Source: Acanthosoma haemorrhoidale (taxonomy: Eukaryota; Arthropoda; Insecta; Hemiptera; Acanthosomatidae). From it: a stretch of 64,000 nt of DNA. The notes below the pieces were generated by a model that saw only the letters and a list, made by a program, of their open reading frames with translations, did no database searches and was not told the DNA's origin. Both the position numbers and the translations under genes were made by a program. The stretch covers positions 117,797,866 through 117,861,865 of the forward strand of contig OV884011.1 in the NCBI GenBank assembly GCA_930367205.1, read 5' to 3'. Positions 60,786-64,000 of the stretch are shown here, in pieces. Within the stretch, counting starts at the first letter, position 1; every line of letters starts with the position of its first letter.

Positions 60786-61682
60786 GAGATGTCGGTTCCC
60801 CGGAGACATGTCTTCGCTCAGGTAAATGCTTGTGGGTGGAGAAGTCCTGTCTCGTTTTAAAGAGGTGGATCAACTCGTCCCCCAAGCTGTTCTACTCGAC
60901 CAAAGCTGTCTCCCAAGAGCAAGGGTCCCTGCCCACACTCCTGGACGTGCACTGCCTTTACAATAGTATTTCAATATTTACAAGGGATAAAAAAAAAAAG
61001 AAGTTAGGTAGTGTATAGACGACCAGATTACCAGAGGGTGATGGAATATGTGAATAAAATAAAAGTATATTTATAAAAAATAACAGTTTATTTTAAGTGA
61101 TAAGTATTTTTGTTGAGTGTTTGTTGCACTGTTTCCTAAGTTGAATTTCAGTGTTAGTTGATTTCCATTCTATATTTAAAAAGACACAAAAGCAGTCTTA
61201 AAATATGAAAGTAAGAGAAAGATTTACAGTATGAAACGACAATATCTTTAACATTTTTTTTTGAAGATGATTATTCTACAGGAATAATATTTCATTCATC
61301 TAATACAAGTAGGTATTTACTTGTAGTAAAGATAAAACTGAAAGATGTTCATAGAGCTTAACTATCAGTGACAATGTTTTTTATAATGTACTTAAAAAAA
61401 ATTATTACTAATTACTGGATATAGGTACAGAGAGTTGACATCACTAATATATGCCATTGGAATCAGTCAAGTTAACATCACACTGTAAGCGTCTCATGCT
61501 CCTGCTCACCCACATTGATGGACCATGTTTTACAAAATTTATATTTTTCAAAATTAACAATATTACAAAAACAAATACTGGATTGGAAGGTTGGATATAA
61601 AAATAAATAATTTAAATAATAAATCATTTCCATCTTCTACAAAGAATTTCATATAACATAACTTCTTTTGGCTAAATAAAAT

Positions 61683-61751
61683 TTCTAATCACAAAATTTT
61701 AACTAAAAAGAATTGTACCACATTTTGGTGAACATATTTATTTCATTTATA
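61683..61751 (+). repeat. Direct repeat, copy 1
   Basis: About 65 bp (core TTGTACCACATTTTGGTGAA, then CATATTTATTTCATTTATA) repeated nearly exactly at 62611-62675, 0.93 kb away. Confidence 0.75.
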
Positions 61752-62610
61752 AAGAAAAGGTTTCAGTTTTTCATCTTTTAGAACATAGTTAATTAATTAT
61801 TAAGTCATACGTTACTACTTTTAATTTCATTAAAATATCTTTTAGTTAAGAAAACCTCCACAAAATGTATGAAAAATCAAATTTTATTTGAGAGTGTACT
61901 GCTCCCTCCTATGAATATGTGTTTTTCAAAAGTAGCATATAAGCATAAGTGATGCACTACAAATCCAAGCAAAATAATAGTCTTATATGGAATTTATTAC
62001 CACTTTATCCGTTATTATTAATGTTTTATACATAAAACTGTATGGGGATCATTAGAATAGAATAGAATAAAAGATTCAGAGTTGCATAAAAATAAATAAT
62101 TGTCCTTTCTAAATCAATGGTAATTGAGGGTCTAGGACTTACTTTTTCCCAGAAATAACTGTTTAAAGGTAAAAAAAAATAAAACAGGTTAGTTTTGTTT
62201 GGTATTTAGAGTCTTCTTGAAATATAAAGAAGCAGGTCTATGGAATAAGCATAACTTATCATGAACCTGTAGATAATATTTCTTTGCATTTATCGAATTT
62301 AAAACTTATTTATTTTCTTCAGAAAGCAATTATATCAATATTGGTGGGTAAAAATAGTAAGTTATTAATTAAAACAGTATGATAAGTAATTTATTTTTAG
62401 TTATGGATAGGGGCTTTATACTGATGCTTGACTTATCTTCTTAGGATTGTCTTAGCCACTCTGTAATTAAATGGTGCAAAAATACAAGGATGCGATTTTT
62501 CAAAATTTTGAGTTTTGAAATTCATCAGATTGAAAAAAAAAAACCAAATGAATGCGTTGAAAGGAAACAAGACAAAAATTTTATACTTAAGAAATCTGTG
62601 CTCTTTCACT

Positions 62611-62675
62611 TTTCAAATCACAAAATTTTAACCACATTGTACCACATTTTGGTGAACATATTTATTTCATTTATA
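62611..62675 (+). repeat. Direct repeat, copy 2
   Basis: Partner of 61683-61751; the core is identical, and the leading part differs by a 6-7 bp gap after CACAAAATTTTAAC. Confidence 0.75.
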
Positions 62676-64000
62676 GTGATCATGTTATAGAAGGAGTAGT
62701 GTACAAGATAAATAATTAAATTTTAAAATATTCAACGTAGAAGATTTTATTTTTTTGGAGAAAATTTTCCTTCTTATAATGAAACAAGTAAACCAACATG
62801 ACATACATTACAGGCTTCTTTAATTAGACTTGGTAGATGTATGCTTTAATAAATGAATTTATGTTTTAGGTGTTATTGGGATTTAGACTTAGAACTTTGT
62901 TAAAGTCAATATTCATGACATGATTGAGATCTTTTATTTTTTTTTATGAACTGTTGAAATTTGTATTAAATTATACATTTTGTAAAGAAAAAATAAATAT
63001 AATTTAACACAAAAATGAACAATTTCTAAGTAATTTAAATCTAATTAAAAAATGATCTGTTAATAAAATAATCAAGTTAAACTTATAAGTAAAACCACCA
63101 TTGGCTATTTGTATTTGTATACTATTGTGCCACACTCTCGCAAAACAATGGTACATCAATGTCTTACAATATACAAGTATGGAGTGATCAACATTTATAT
63201 ACTAACATATACAATATAGAAAAATAACAGTCAATGAGATATTCAATGAAAACAATAATCTAAACAAAACTATAAATTAGTAATAAAACTCTATTGCTAC
63301 TAATATCGATTAAAAATTTTCATTTAATAATTTATAACAGCTCCGAGCTGAACTATTCCTAGGATCTGACAACACAGCATAAACGCTTACAAACAATTAG
63401 CTGATTACAAACATTGCACAGTCTTCCTACTTAAAATAGAGTTTAAACACGCTCGTTCGAGTTCTTGTAAGTATACCTTTTATAAGTGTGAAAGTATACA
63501 TATATACTTATATAACATAATTAATACAATCTACAAACATGTGCATGTATATTACAAATCCAATTTAATTATATGCCTATAATATTATAATACATTTGCA
63601 GATACACAAAACGCTTTTATATATAATATTTTATTTTCTAACAATATGAACAACACTCATTAACAAGGCCTGTTCTCTGAGCAACTCTAAATCCTTTCTT
63701 TTTAATTTAAATATCATTTTCGTATAAATATATATACACAATATAATAATAAACATGTATGTACATAATAAAAGCACCAATATAAAATATTAAATACAGT
63801 AACTAATTAATAAAAAAATGTTATATGTTATGACAAATATTGCGAAAATGATAATTTAAAAATAAATATAGCACTTAATGGGAGTTCATGATATTACAAT
63901 TTGTCAATTTAAGTACTTGGCTATTTAGAAAAATTTGTGTCGTTAGTTAAAAAGCTTTAAGGTTAACAAAGGGGTAGCGATTTCGATGTAATAAATAGGT

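Larger units (their letters stand above)
60786..64000. other. AT-rich region, no gene recognised
   Basis: Apart from the repeats listed separately, this stretch is AT-rich with A-runs, short open frames on both strands and no splice-bounded exon that I can support. It could be part of a long 3' UTR or intron of a gene beyond the window. Confidence 0.45.

Noticed and set aside
1..64000. CRISPR arrays, operons, ribosome-binding sites
   Set aside because: The window is intron-bearing eukaryotic DNA; no regularly spaced short repeats were seen.

Overview
This window is AT-rich eukaryotic nuclear DNA. Its genes are split by GT-AG introns, and it is crowded with decayed transposable elements (jockey-like and CRE/RTE-like LINEs, Ty3/gypsy LTR elements, Tc1, mariner, Tigger/pogo and hAT remnants). 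The gene content and repeat mix point to an arthropod, most likely an insect; I cannot fix the order from sequence alone.

Three protein-coding genes can be supported. (1) A CCDC50 (Ymer) homolog on the + strand, 10 coding exons from 4050 to 18489, joining to exactly 303 codons plus stop. (2) A CHERP homolog (SURP - CID - Pro-rich - Arg/Ser-rich - G-patch nuclear splicing-associated protein) on the - strand, 18 coding exons from 46628 down to 23725, joining to exactly 810 codons plus stop. (3) A single-exon UMAD1-like gene with a C-terminal UMA domain (ESCRT-I-associated) on the - strand at 54493-54948. CCDC50 and CHERP converge tail to tail; the ~5.2 kb between them holds a Tigger-type MITE, a 5'-truncated gypsy element (RT start to 3' LTR) and a long foldback element.

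Layout: 1-3.9 kb intergenic with a LINE fragment; 3.9-18.6 kb CCDC50, with a TIR element in intron 5 and a LINE in intron 6; 18.6-23.7 kb intergenic transposons; 23.7-46.6 kb CHERP, whose introns carry a LINE tail, two hAT copies in opposite orientation, a complete but dead Tc1 element, a long inverted repeat next to a splice donor, LINE RT pieces, a Tigger transposase remnant, a TIR element and an unexplained 97-codon open exon-like frame; 46.6-54.3 kb intergenic with LINE, mariner MITE, gypsy gag and jockey remnants; 54.3-55 kb UMAD1-like gene; 56.7-58.8 kb a 3'-truncated gypsy element (LTR, tRNA-Phe-type primer site, gag, protease); 59.8-60.8 kb jockey remnant; 60.8-64 kb AT-rich with no gene recognised.

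The three genes do not form an operon or pathway unit: CHERP acts in nuclear pre-mRNA processing, CCDC50 binds ubiquitin in the cytosol, and UMAD1-type proteins associate with ESCRT-I at endosomes. I found no clear new multi-gene system. The best leads are two exon-like segments that would give alternative C-termini to CCDC50 and CHERP, the intronic hairpin in CHERP, and the two complementary gypsy half-elements.
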